A stretch of 64,000 nucleotides of DNA from Heligmosomoides polygyrus polygyrus (taxonomy: Eukaryota > Nematoda > Chromadorea > Rhabditida > Heligmosomidae), in the NCBI GenBank assembly GCA_947396885.1, contig OX377203.1, positions 930,001 to 994,000 on the forward strand, given 5' to 3'. Positions 53,667 to 64,000 of the stretch are shown one piece after another. Position 1 is the first letter of the stretch. Each line of letters begins with the position of its first letter. The translations under genes were made by a program, and so were the position numbers. The notes beneath the pieces were generated by a model that worked only from the letters and a program-made list of their open reading frames with translations, was not told the DNA's origin and ran no database searches.

Positions 53667-54049
53667 TACAACCACCCCCCCCCCCCCACTCCCCATCCCC
53701 AAACTTACCCCAACACACTCCTCCAGCACTCCTGTGCAAACAAACAAACACACAGACAGACATACGAACGTCGGTTCTTGCATACCGCCGCCGCTACCAC
53801 TATACCGCTCCAGTTTTTGGTTTTTGGGCGGAATATGTGCAAAGAACTGTCGTTTTCGCCATTTTCCATAATTCTCTTCAAGTGGCCTATTCAAAAAACT
53901 GAAGCCACCATCCGAATCCAATGTGGACGATCTATCTAATGACGTAGGTATCAAAAAGGGGTCTTAGAAACAGTAATTTGAGACCGATAAAACCTTAACC
54001 CTGTCGGTGCAATTGCTCCGAGTGACAGAAGGAGGGTCGCAGCCAGGGA

Positions 54050-54130
54050 TGAGCGGATAACAAAATTTTGAAACCCGGATAACGGATAACGGATAATTTT
54101 GCCCAAAAATCGGCGGATAACGAATAAACA
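54050..54130. repeat. CGGATAA-type short repeat
   Basis: GGATAACGGATAACGGATAA and nearby GCGGATAACAA, GGCGGATAACGAA. Confidence 0.7.
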
Positions 54131-55690
54131 ACAAAAATAAAACTGGGCTTAAACCGCTCTAGTTTCATCAGCAGGCTTTAAATGCAACTGCTTTCAAAAT
54201 ATAAGTCTTTTCTAACGACTTTAGTGGGTTTTTTTTTTGAAACATGGTGCAGTCACTTTAACAAGGCCCTATGGGATTCTCACAAAACTTCAGTAAAAAG
54301 AAACGCTTCTTCATTGCCATCCAAACCGATGCTCAGTTCGATTTGCGAACCACAATTCCTTCACCAGGCTCCGCGAACAAGACCACCAAGCTGTGAAACT
54401 AAAACTGCTTTGCAAGCTCTACTCTGTTGATTTTTCGCTATGATCGCCTTAATCAAAGTCTGGAAAAGATAAGGAGAGATTGGGAATTTGTTCATCCAAG
54501 CACATTTCCATAGTACGATTTACAATCTTTCATATTTTTGCCGTTAAAACGAATGGGAAGTACGAGACAAAGGATGCGTAAAACATCCCAACTAACAGCA
54601 TGGAAACATTCATAAGTCGCCATTTGAGGGAGAGAATGTGAGACTCACTCACATCTTATTCACTCACATTTCCTTCATTGAATAGCAGCTTGCCGGGATT
54701 TTGTCAGTCTCCATTAATGGGTTGTTTTACTGATCAATCGTCAGTTTTTTTTTTGAATTAAGGCTGTGGCCAAATAGAATGATCCTTGGATGAGTGGCTC
54801 CTCCGACGATTCTTGACTATTCTATGCTAGGCCGACTCAGCCGAATAAAGTCTGCATAACAGTCTTGGTTTCGCAGCTACACGCGGACCGATACTCTCGT
54901 TCGACAGCATCCCAAGATCTAAGAAGAACGTGGAATGAGATGGATGAAATACCGGAGGTACGTACAGAAAATGCCTTTCTATAAACACTCCTCAGCAATT
55001 TGTAGGAGCGTAGCTTTCTCCATTCATCTAGATTGAACCTGTGCCCATTTTGCTTGTATTCAGTACTGCTCAGCGGTATGTGTTTGATGCGTTACAACGG
55101 TCTATCAGTAAAATCTAAAATACCTTTGTCGCATGCTACCTACATGCTGCAATCGTGGAAGACGACGCTAAATTCGGCACTCAACAATTCATCTTGGGAT
55201 GTGCCTGGCCCTCCACTTGTGACCGTCAGTAATATTATCAAGGCAGCTTGTATGCATTCTTGGTCTGCACATGGCTTGTGGTGACAAGCTCATGAACAAA
55301 TCAATCCATAGTAGGTTTCATAGATATATGGTACAAATGAACGACCCTGGAAGGATGAAAGTTAGACGTCCTTCCAACTACGTCACCTGTACCTGAAGCC
55401 ACCTCACCCTTCTAGATTAAAATGCCCTCGATTGTTGCTCGCGATCCCTCCTAAGAATGTGAAGATTCTACACAGCTATCCAATACCACGTGCGTCCAAA
55501 CCTCGGTATCAGCTAATTTGTTGTTCGTTATCCGGGTCAAAATTGCGGCGAGACGGTGGCGCGCGATGCGTCACCGTCTCGCCGAAAACTGGTGCGTACC
55601 GTCCAAGTCTCGCCCTCCTCCCGCAGTGCAACTGGCTTGCTACCGCACATATAAGTCTTCTAGATTTCACGTTTAGCCACGTCAGTACGT
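54131..55690. other. No recognisable gene
   Basis: AT-rich in its first half. The 83-codon frame at 55033-55284 has no known motif. GGCGAGACGGTGGCGCGC and GCGCGATGCGTCACCGTCTC form a hairpin near 55545-55585. Confidence 0.35.
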
Positions 55691-55699
55691 AGCCACCAA

Positions 55700-56590
55700 C
55701 AATTCTGACAAGGGAAGGATACTAGGTGGCCCTGGGATTTTGAGATGAGACGTATATCACTGGATGCGGCTTCGAACGCTGATTCCAAATATGTGTTCCA
55801 TTTCTGCTGTACGCACCTATGAACGGAGTTATGGACCATTTTCACAGCAGGATCCTTCGGCCTCTAGGTCCACACAGAGCGGGCTAATCACAAGAGAGCG
55901 AGCTCAAGTGGGGTTGAAATGGCGCTGCCGAGCGAGCAGTGGTGGCGCAGGGGGTAGAGGAGCGGCGTGGTGAGACGGGATGGTTTATGCTTCGACTCCC
56001 CTGTCCTGCAAGACTTTTGTACTTCCTAAAAAAGATATGCCTCTATCATCCAAAGCTCTCTATGTCAAATGGTGAAAGTGGGTGATTAATGCCTTGAACA
56101 ACCCCCTTGGGTGAACTATTTTCGACACAATGGGTCGGTTAGGACAATACTGCCGCCTTATCTTCCAAACTATGTTCTCACCAGCTCTTGTGCTGGCGTG
56201 CCTTTTGGAGGAGTTCGGTCCTTCCGATACTTCATGCGTTCCTACAAGGCAAGAGAAGAAGATGGCCAGCAGCTTCGCATCCATCTTGGGAGATGCGCAA
56301 TAGGGGAGCATCGAGGTATAAAATGAAGAAGGTATCATTGTGAAGTCAGAAAAGGAGGACTCCACATAGTCAGTGGAGGAACATGATGGGGAGAACACTA
56401 GCCAGCAGCGTGGATCTTTTGGTTTCGGTGAAATGGAGGTGTCGAAGGAAATGGTGGATTTTGCAATTTTGTATTGTTAGAAAATGCGTTTAAACTTGCA
56501 ATCTAGTCTAGGTGGATGAAGCGATCCTGTACTATCGTGCCACTGAAAGCGGCACTCGCCTGCTTTCAAGTACGCGGAGTTTCGGTTCAT
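55700..56590 (+). repeat. Composite repeat with tRNA-like SINE (S2)
   Basis: tRNA-like part at about 55935-56005: GTGGTGGCGCAGGGGGTAGA and CTTCGACTCCCC. The right part, about 56110-56590, matches 24490-24945 in copy 2 intron 3. The left part is repeated inverted at 56885-57290. Confidence 0.65.
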
Positions 56591-56884
56591 TTCTTCTGAT
56601 TACCACCTTCTGAATGCGAGGCGTATCGAGCGTGAAATTGAACCTTCCAGAATTTTGTTGAATGTTTTCGCAAAAGAAAATCCCAGCATCTAGGCAGCAC
56701 CCTCGCGGACCGGGCTTTGCGGATATAAGCCTTAGCAGAGAAGTTATTTAAAAGAGGCCGTTTTGATGAAACTCGATTTAGGAATTTCTTTGCATGACTC
56801 CGACCTGCGTAAAATGGCCTTGTCTTCTCGCCATGTTTTAGCAACTATTCATGATAAATTGTATGTTAGTACCAGTATCAAGTT

Positions 56885-57290
56885 GTCAGTATGAAGGCGA
56901 GTCCTTTCTGGTGACCTTTTCCGTTGCGACTTGACATAGAGAGCTTTCGATGATCGCGGCTGATCTTTTTTAAGAAGTGCAAAAATCCTGCACCACAGGG
57001 GAGTCGAACCATAGACCTCTCCGTCTCACCACGCCGCTCCTCTACCCCCTGCGCCACCACTGCTCAGCGCAGTTTCAACACTACTTGAGCTCGCTCTCCA
57101 GTGATTGGCCCGCTCTGCGTGGACCTACATAGAGGGCAAGCCTGCTATGAAAATGGTCCATAACTCCGTTCACAGATGCGAACAGCAGAAACGGAACACA
57201 CATTTAGAATCAGCGTTCGAAGCCGCATTCAGTGGTGTACGTCTCATCTCAAAACCCCATGGTCACCTAGTATCCTTCCCTTGTGAGACG
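56885..57290 (-). repeat. Inverted S2 composite copy
   Basis: Reverse copy of about 55700-56060: GGGGAGTCGAACCATAGACC, CCCCTGCGCCACCACTGCT, ATGGTCCATAACTCCGTTCA, GAAGCCGCATTCAGTGG. With 55700-56060 it could form a hairpin around an about 830-base loop. Confidence 0.65.
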
Positions 57291-57870
57291 AAAATCATTT
57301 AACCGAAAACTCTCACTTTCTGCATTTCGCTTCTGCATCTGGAGAATGCAGAAATGTTCCATCCACACATTTGATCGCATATACAGCGATATTACGCTCT
57401 GCAACAGTAAGGAGCTTCTTATGTCCCTATTCACCAACAACATTAACAAAGATATTCGTTCACTAACCGGCTGTTTGACATCCCGCTGATACATGGTTTC
57501 CAGGAAGAATAAGCGAGTCGTTAGTAGCTCTGTATGGGTGTGGGTAGACATCCGTAAATCCTCTCTCCCTGAGCTCGTCCATGTCACACAATCCTGGAAT
57601 ATGGCGCAGCAGATGGGATAGTTATTGTCTCCGTAAGTCTTGCCGCTGCGACTTCCGCTGGCTCCGCGTATTCTTAGTGCTTGACGAGAAGAACAAGTGT
57701 GTGGCAGTGATCTTCATGAACTTACGCTCGCAACGACCAGGCTTTGGGGCCCATGCGCCAATCGAGCACGTGCTTCTCGACGCCCTGCAAACAGGCGTTG
57801 AAACAGGCTTTCCCCTCAATAAGCAAAGGCATACCCACCCGTTCACAGCCAAATTGCCCGAGCAGGATAG
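57255..57870. repeat. Paralogous segment, partner of 48785-49565
   Basis: Copy without the MITE. A 264-codon frame (57581-58375) starts here, but its 3' half runs through an S1 SINE in reverse, so it is not taken as one gene. Confidence 0.65.
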
Positions 57871-57994
57871 CGTCAATTCGGTGCCGGCAGGGTATTTATT
57901 TCCAGCACTCTTCGTTGCACTGTATCCTGCGTTTGTTTTCGGTATCGTGACTGGATTGCACCCTGAATTAAAGAATAATAAAAGGATAAAGGAC

Positions 57995-58240
57995 TGCTCC
58001 CTCAATCCCTTTTGGGATGCGCCCCGCGTTCCACTTCAATTTGAATGCGTATTTGGCCATGCAATGACTTGCGGTGGCCAATCGGTAAACAATTCAGCGC
58101 TTTGTCCTTCCCAGACAAGCCTGGTACCAACCGACCCCAGAGAGACGGATGGCTTCGTTGGTGTGGGCAGGGAAACCAGGAACCCGGTATTGGACGCACG
58201 CGAGAGCCGGCGCCTCCTCCGACTGCGCTGCACGCGCTAT
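57995..58240 (-). repeat. SINE family S1, near complete
   Basis: Starts (plus strand) TCAATCCCTTTTGGGATGCG, then GAATGCGTATTTGGCCATGC, CCAGACAAGCCTGGTACCA, and ends in CTCCTCCGACTGCGCTGCAC, the reversed tRNA-like head. One of the best copies for a consensus. Confidence 0.75.
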
Positions 58241-59500
58241 TCACTCAGAGTTCCCATAGAGAATCACTGCAGAATAGACTGTGCTCCTGTTTCTGGCAAC
58301 TCAGAGGAAACGCTGGGCAACGCCAGGGTTAACGGTTTAGCGATTCAAACGTATCAACATCAACTTTCCTTATAGTCTGGCTTAGCGACTTAGCAGAATT
58401 TTGCAGAAACGTATCGGCATTTTTAACGGATTTTTTGAAAATGCATCTAACTGACTAGAAATGATTCTACCATACGGGCACAATTTCTACACCGTAATCT
58501 TTTTAGGTGTACGTGCGGTCGCTCTGTCGCGAATGTTGCTCCTGTTAGATTTTTATGTATTACTCTCTGCTTTGACTGGAACTTCACTTCGCCAATAGCC
58601 ACAACAGTTGATTTTCTTCGTTGTTCGAGAACCATTTCACCAAAAATGTGCACTGAACAGCTGGCACCAGGCAAAGAATGACACAGGAGCGGCGGCTAAC
58701 GAAACCGTTCAGTACAATGCCGACATGAAGAGTGAGTCCTTGATGACATTGCGAATACCACTGACCGCATTTATGAAGCACGAGAGCGGGAAGATAAGCG
58801 ACAAGGTTACGGTGTAGATTTTGTGCCCGCATGGCAAAATCATTCTTGTTCTGAATGAAGATCTATATAAAACTTGCTGTCTTCAGTCTACCAATGGGAA
58901 GAGAAATTTCTGAAAAAAAAAAATAAAAAGCGTTACTGAAAGCGACTCATGTTAGAGGGAAATAGGATGAAAAATTGCTACACTCGTGGCGGAAGCCACT
59001 TCCCTGTATACTTATCAAGTATGCAGTGCGGTAATGCCCGACATAAGTGCTCCGGAGGCTGGAGGTGGAATATGTGCGCATGATCAGCGCCTCGGGTCAC
59101 GCTTATGCAGCTGACCACCATGGTAGGGAGGGTCAGAACAGGTGCGGGGTCACGTGCACCCCCAATCGAGGGGTTTTGTTCGTGTTTTTCCCACATCCAA
59201 GTCTTCCAGACCACTAGGCTTGACAAAGGAACAAACACTTCAATCTACGCATCCTTGCTTCTCGTAGGAAAGGATACGATCTAGTCACAGTCTATAAGAT
59301 AATCAATTGCATGTTGGATATTCCTGTTCAGGAATTTTATCCTTTATTTGCTCAAATGCTAGAGGTGGTCAGATAAATATTCAAATTCCAAAAGCCTGAA
59401 TTACTGTAAGGTGGACATTTTCACAGACCGAGCTGGAACCGAATTTCAAAAATTTTCGAAGACAAACATCTTATTAAAATCGCTAAGGCAACACAAAGGA
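58241..59500. other. No recognisable gene
   Basis: The open stretch at about 58608-58817 (reading SLMTLRIPLTAFMKHESGK) has no family match I know. A poly-A run at about 58912-58929. Confidence 0.35.
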
Positions 59501-59522
59501 CTTGTTGACAGTTATATCCAGG

Positions 59523-60020
59523 ATGTCCCTTAATAGATTATTTCCTTCTGTTGCTGTTGTCTGTCGTCTGCACCTAACAATATGCTTTACTGCTTTAGTC
59601 GAGACCGTCGGAAGAAGGGTCACCGATGTCGCGCAAAGGACGTTCGAGCTCAAAAGACATGCCAGCGACATTGCTCAACAGGCGTCCGGATTTAAAAGAG
59701 GTATCATCGACGTCGCGCAACAGGCGCTCGGATTCAGAAGGCATGTAACCGATGTCGCGCATTGGGTGTTTGGGTTCAGAAGAGGTGTCACCGATGTCGC
59801 GCTAAGGGCGTTCGGGTTGAGAAAACATGTCACCGACCCTGTTCAACAAGCGTCCGAGTTCAGAAGACATATTACCGATGTCATGCAAGGTGTGTTTGTG
59901 CTCAGAAGAGGTATTACGGATTTCATGCAAGGACACGCCTTCAGGGTGTTCAGAAAAGGTGTCACCTATGTCGCGCAAGGGGTGTCTGGATCCCGAACAC
60001 GTGTAATGGGAGCCCACTAA
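59523..60020 (+). CDS. Candidate 14-residue-repeat protein
   Basis: An ATG at 59523 lies one base after an acceptor-like TATATCCAG, followed by an uninterrupted 165-codon frame. Residues 1 to about 28 (MSLNRLFPSVAVVCRLHLTI, CFTALV) are hydrophobic with some Arg/His and could be a signal or anchor. Then follow about nine units of 14 residues, consensus R-(H/G)-V-T-D-V-A-Q-x-A-F-G-F-R, for example RHVTDVAHWVFGFR, RGVTDVALRAFGLR and RHITDVMQGVFVLR. Position 2 mostly alternates His and Gly, which suggests 28-residue duplication steps. Each unit would make an amphipathic helix with basic ends. The 42-base period keeps any frame open, so a non-coding minisatellite is the alternative. It abuts another minisatellite at its 3' end. 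No known family. Confidence 0.4.
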   Translation: MSLNRLFPSVAVVCRLHLTICFTALVETVGRRVTDVAQRTFELKRHASDIAQQASGFKRGIIDVAQQALGFRRHVTDVAHWVFGFRRGVTDVALRAFGLRKHVTDPVQQASEFRRHITDVMQGVFVLRRGITDFMQGHAFRVFRKGVTYVAQGVSGSRTRVMGAH

Positions 60021-60700
60021 AGGGGAAACCAGTAAGCGGGGGTCCAATGAAGGGTGGGTGAACCAGTGAAGGGGAGGGGTACCAGTAAGGGTACGACCTT
60101 TAATCGGAGCGGAGGGGGACCAATAAAGAATACCACTAAGGTGAGGATTAGGGGGAGGGAGGATAGTAAGGGGGGGGGGGAGGGGGAGGGGAAGGTGAAC
60201 GGGAACCACTGAAGTGGGAGGGTCCTGTGAAGGGGGAACCGATAAAGGGGGAACCATTAAAGGAGGACCAGTGAAGAGGGGTCCAGTGAAGGTAGAACTA
60301 GTAATGGCGACCAGTGAAGGGGAGAAGACCGGTAAAGGGGATCAGTGAAGGTGAGACCAGTAATGAGGAACTGTGAAGGGGGGTGGGGGCAGTAAAGGAG
60401 GGATCGGCAAAGGGGACCATTAATGGGGGTCAGTGGAGGGGGACCAATAAAGGGTACCACTTGGTGAGGGGGGGGGGAGGTGGGCAAAAAGGGGGAAAGG
60501 GGACAGTGAACGCGAACCAGTGAAGTGGGAGAGCCCTGTGAAAAAGGGGGGGGGGGAACCGGTAAATGGGGAACCAGTGAAGGTGGGACCAGTAATGAGA
60601 GCCAGTGAAAGCGGCTGCCAAAAAAGGGCGGACCAGTGAAGAGGGGACCAGTGAAGGTGGGACCAGTAATAGGAAGGGGGATCAGTGGAAGGAACCTGTA
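60010..60700. repeat. Purine-rich minisatellite, GGACCAGTGAAGGGG type
   Basis: Degenerate units of about 15-18 bases (ACCAGTGAAGGGGA, ACCAGTAATGG) over nearly 700 bp, with several G runs. The minus-strand 264-codon frame (60257-61051) is a product of this repeat. Confidence 0.85.
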
Positions 60701-61779
60701 AGATGGATCAGATGGACCAGTACTTTTTCTCACTATCGTGCAACGTGTATGTGACAGGAGCGTCGTACAACGTGCGTCTAGATCAAGAAGATGACAGATC
60801 AAACATTGCCAAGCATACGTTGGACTTGCAGATGACCTTTCAAACGCAGCGAGCGTGTGCGTGTACATGCCTCTCACTCTCAATACTGACTGATGCTCAC
60901 TAAATTTTTCTGCCTGTCTCTGCCTGCACATGGGTAGGGGATATTGTGTATTGTCGGGGGGGGGGGGGGGTAGGGAGAGTGACTTCGGGAATCGGAGGAT
61001 TATCGCTGCCATCGGATATTTAGCGGTATAGAGCTCTAACAAGATTATCACAATCCGTTCCTCGCCACGTAGAGGATGTGTACTTCGGAGACTTTTGAAG
61101 ATTGTGCCTTACTGCCCCGATTTCCCGTAAAACCAGATTTTCACTGTAACGCGAGTAAGAAAGCCTAGGCGGGGGTGTTCTATTCTCGCGGTTTGGGGGC
61201 GAAGCCCCAACCAGACGTTTGGCGGCCGCTAAGCCGCTGAACGTCTGGTAAATGTATAAATTGGTAGCAGGTAGCGACGCATTCCACTGTGGGATTAATT
61301 AGCTCCGTCGTCTACTGCAACGAGTTGGGATTTGGGGCGGCATTAGATAACAAAGTGCTTAATAAGAAAGATTAAATATTTAAAGGGCTGACCGGAAGAA
61401 GGGCAGAGCTCCGACGGGGGGGGGGGGGGGGAGTGAGCCCCGCGCGGATTCAGGCAGATCGCTCCAATCGCTCTTATCGCTTTTGTCGCTCTTGTCGCGA
61501 AGTATGAACAGGCCCTAAAGAGGCTGCCCGGATGGCCCGATCGGTGTAGTCTGTCCAGGCTCCGACTCGCTGCCCGAGGATCGCGATTAGGGGCTAAAGA
61601 TCAGCTTGATCAACCCGTACAAAGACGCAGGCTGACAGCGGTCGAGAAAGGCTGAAAGACTTATTTTAATACTTTAAGCGTATCGTAGGTCGTTCGCCAG
61701 TCACTTGCACCGCCTGAAGATGTAAAAAAGAAGGGTAAACAAACAAGAGGTGTTCCACTCTACCACATAACCCACCAAA
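60701..61779. other. No recognisable gene
   Basis: G runs at about 60957-60970 and 61419-61431. At about 61165-61250 GCGGTTTGGGGGCGAAGCCCC and CAGACGTTTGGCGGC with GCCGCTGAACGTCTGG form a hairpin. A lone MITE end CGCGAAGTATGAACAGGCCC near 61497-61516. Confidence 0.45.
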
Positions 61780-62038
61780 ACCAATTGGGCCGTGATGCAG
61801 TACAGATAAGGCGCCAATAGATATCCTTTGGATCAATACCTCTCCGCCATGAAGTCGACTTTTACGGTATGTCAGTGAGGCGGTTTGACTGCGTACTTGG
61901 CCTACACAATGATCTACGCTGGCCAGCCGATGGAAGTGTGAGTGCTTAATCCTTTCCAGATATTCTGGTACCAATTCACTGACCCGGCAAGGATGTAAGG
62001 TTTGGCTCACCTAGGCGCGAAACCCGGTTCAAGAGCCC
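61780..62038 (-). repeat. SINE family S1
   Basis: GTGAGGCGGTTTGACTGCGT, TACTTGGCCTACACAATGAT, CTGGCCAGCCGATGG, ATTCTGGTACCAATTCACTG. A MITE (62040-62203) follows at its truncated head. Confidence 0.65.
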
Positions 62039-62039
62039 T

Positions 62040-62203
62040 GGGGCCGGATTCATCAACGACTAACCCGTGGGTATAGGGGACAGAGATACCCTCGATGAAG
62101 CCTGCGTCTCTGACTCTTGCCTTATCTCTACCTGACTCTTGTCTCATCTCTATCCCTTATACTCCGCAAACCCACGGGTTTAATTGTTGATGAATCCGGC
62201 CCC
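62040..62203. mobile_element. MITE, GATTCATCAAC termini, arm type ACCCGTGGGTA
   Basis: Left GGGGCCGGATTCATCAAC, right GTTGATGAATCCGGCCCC; ACTAACCCGTGGGTATAGGG and AAACCCACGGGTTTAATT inside; internal TCTCTGACTCTTGCCTTATC and CTGACTCTTGTCTCATCTC short direct repeats. Sister of 47112-47256. Confidence 0.85.
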
Positions 62204-63042
62204 TGATTGGTGTGCTCACCTCCGAGCGCGCTGCGAAGCGACCGTCCTTCATGATCGTTATAGGGGCTTCAAGATTTCTTTATCAGCTCGTCGCTGTTGG
62301 AAACACTCTACAGTAGGAAAGTGTTACCTTTGCCTGATGGTGTCTCAGCTGAGGTAAGAACGATGATGGCCAGGAGGTAGTACATGACATTCATTGTACC
62401 CTGCAATAATAACGTCAGAGAAGATCATAAGTGGTGTGAACAAGGTGGACAAGAATGTCGAGTTTCGGTAAAACATTCAACGAAAGACTTCTACCGTGAA
62501 TGGCGAGAGAGAAGAAATTTCGAACTTTTTGCAAACGCGCGATTTTTAGTGAAGTTCAAAAAGTTTGAAATCTTGAAGGGAAAATGACTCATGGTGCAGG
62601 AAGACCTGGAGCATTTTTAAATTTTCAGAAATTTTTCAACAGATGTGTTACGCTATGCTATGTTCATTACGAATGCATAAGGCTAACGTAGAAAAAAACC
62701 CAACATTTGTTCCAAGATACAACCAAAAATCAACAGAATACGCGCATCAACCATCAGAAAGAAGTCATCCTGATACAAAGCCAGTAATATGTTCAGGGAA
62801 AATCGTGACTATACAAAATGGTTCCCACACAGATCTTCATCTGTCCGGGAACTGAATATTTTCAGCACTTTTCGAGTAGAGGCTACCCGCTCTGTAGGTA
62901 AAAGACATTGCTCGAGACCTAGTTCAGGACGACGTAGACACAGTTTGGCAGTACCGCCTCTGGTATGGGAAGTGACCATAGACGGAAGTCCCCTGTATTT
63001 GCTTTCAATCGACGCTCTCGGTGGTCGAGTATGAACAGAACG
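62204..63042. other. No recognisable gene
   Basis: Short frames only, none with known motifs. Confidence 0.35.
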
Positions 63043-63648
63043 GCACTAGTTGAAAGTTCCGACTCCACCAACAAGACTTCAGTCAAAAAATTTTTTGCTG
63101 AAACTTCGTCTGCGGAGTTATTTGGGGTGCTGATCACGAATCTGATATATCCGTTTTTCACGATTCGGTCGGAGACCACCCATACCGTTAATAAGGAGGC
63201 CAGGCAGGGTCACCGATTTCGCTGAAACTTTGTCTAGGGGGGGGGGGGGGTTATTTAGGGTGCTGATCACGAATCTGACATTCATAAGCGTCAATATCTT
63301 ATAGCGTCAAAACTTAGCCATACTTAACTCTACCTGCTGTCGCCGGCAGAAACTTTAAGAATGTAATCCTGTGCCTTCTTGTATCTATATTATCCAGCCG
63401 AATCGTGGAAAACGGATGTCAGATTCGTGATCAGCACCCCAAATAATTCCCCTAGACAAATTTCAGCGGAATCGGTGACCCTGCCTACAGCACCCTTGTC
63501 AACGGTATGGGTGGTCTCCAACCGAATCATTCAAAACGGATATATCAGATTCGTGATCAGCACCCCAAATAACCCCCTAGACAAAGTTTCAGCGAAATTT
63601 TTTTTCGATCGAAGTCATGTCAGTGGAGTCGGAACTTTTAACTAGTGC
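63043..63648. mobile_element. Foldback element with internal duplication
   Basis: Ends GCACTAGTTGAAAGTTCCGA and TCGGAACTTTTAACTAGTGC. Each arm holds two copies of TTATTTGGGGTGCTGATCAC-type sequence (about 63118, 63250 and, reversed, 63428, 63558) separated by GGAGACCACCCATACCG or its reverse CGGTATGGGTGGTCTCC. One copy carries a G run (about 63236-63250). Confidence 0.75.
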
Positions 63649-64000
63649 TAACAAAACTACCTGCTCGAAGAAGTAGCTTGCGGGTGAAGTTCGGGTGGAT
63701 AATGACGATCTCCACTGTTCATTGAACTTTTATGCCGAGCACCTTAAGACAAGTGCTTCTATACCTTCTCTCGTTTCATGGTTGATGACAAATTTATCCG
63801 TGAATAAATTCGCTGAATGTTAATTACAGTTTGCTTGTTGACGGAATCTCGACTCCGATGTTGTACGCGACGATAGTTTCGTTGTTTAACTGATGGAATA
63901 CTTCATCGACAAAAGCTTCGGACATTCGTCGTAGCTATTTGAGTGCGCTGTTCCACTCTAACGTGGGGATGGACCATAAATTCTGCAACAGAAATATAGC
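63649..64000. other. No recognisable gene
   Basis: Nothing beyond short frames to the window edge. Confidence 0.35.

Noticed and set aside
57581..58375. 264-codon plus-strand ORF
   Set aside because: It joins the paralogous segment (57255-57870) to an S1 SINE in reverse, so it is not a single conserved protein.
60257..61051. 264-codon minus-strand ORF rich in Pro, Thr, Gly and Leu
   Set aside because: It is the reverse of the GTGAAGGGG minisatellite; the long frame results from repeat composition.

Overview
This is eukaryotic nuclear DNA, most likely from a nematode. Exons are short and many introns are 50-130 bp with T-rich acceptors ending in CAG or TAG. Two genes have an acceptor placed two bases before the ATG, as expected for spliced-leader trans-splicing. 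Remnants of RTE-type non-LTR, Tc1/mariner and PIF/Harbinger-like elements fit a strongylid or related clade V worm, but the species cannot be named from the sequence. Gene density is low and most of the window is repeats. A 200-N scaffold gap lies at 7989-8188.

The organising feature is a tandem array of BTBD9-like genes (BTB, BACK, then one C-terminal discoidin/F5-8-C-like domain), all on the + strand. Only the last two coding exons of copy 0 are present (445-643). Copy 1 spans 4083-6764. It has a full BTB-BACK part, an acidic insertion in the C-terminal domain, and no penultimate exon; its last exon survives as a relic at 6990-7068. Copy 2 spans 22913-29861. I could join twelve exons in one continuous frame of 444 codons, so it is probably the working gene. 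The DNA downstream of copy 0 (1-3903) recurs, highly similar, downstream of copy 2 (29226-34592). Older, diverged versions of the same spacer lie at about 6960-7880 and 21480-22900. The array therefore grew by repeated unit duplication, and mobile elements later stretched the copy 1 to copy 2 interval.

The other coding material is weaker. A multi-exon coiled-coil gene lies at 35140-37213 with two splice-phase breaks. There is a Pro/His/Tyr-rich terminal exon on the minus strand (12682-12840), an unidentified three-exon candidate at 39374-40192, a 165-codon ORF of 14-residue repeats (59523-60020), and a broken histone H4 copy (19570-19763).

The mobile fraction is rich. It includes a 1.5 kb element with the A1-ORF-B1-A2-B2 split direct repeats of PAT/DIRS retrotransposons (30139-31624); an RTE relic split by a MITE; a decayed mariner; and a 1.6 kb mariner-like foldback. 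There are several Harbinger-like MITEs with 3-bp TAA/TTA/GTA duplications, some nested, and a MITE group with shared outer termini but different inner arms. At least three tRNA-derived SINE families are present, along with palindromic repeats built on TTCGAA or ATCGATCGAT. No functional tRNA, rRNA or CRISPR array was seen. Similarities are judged by eye; exon borders follow splice motifs, reading frame and paralogue comparison.
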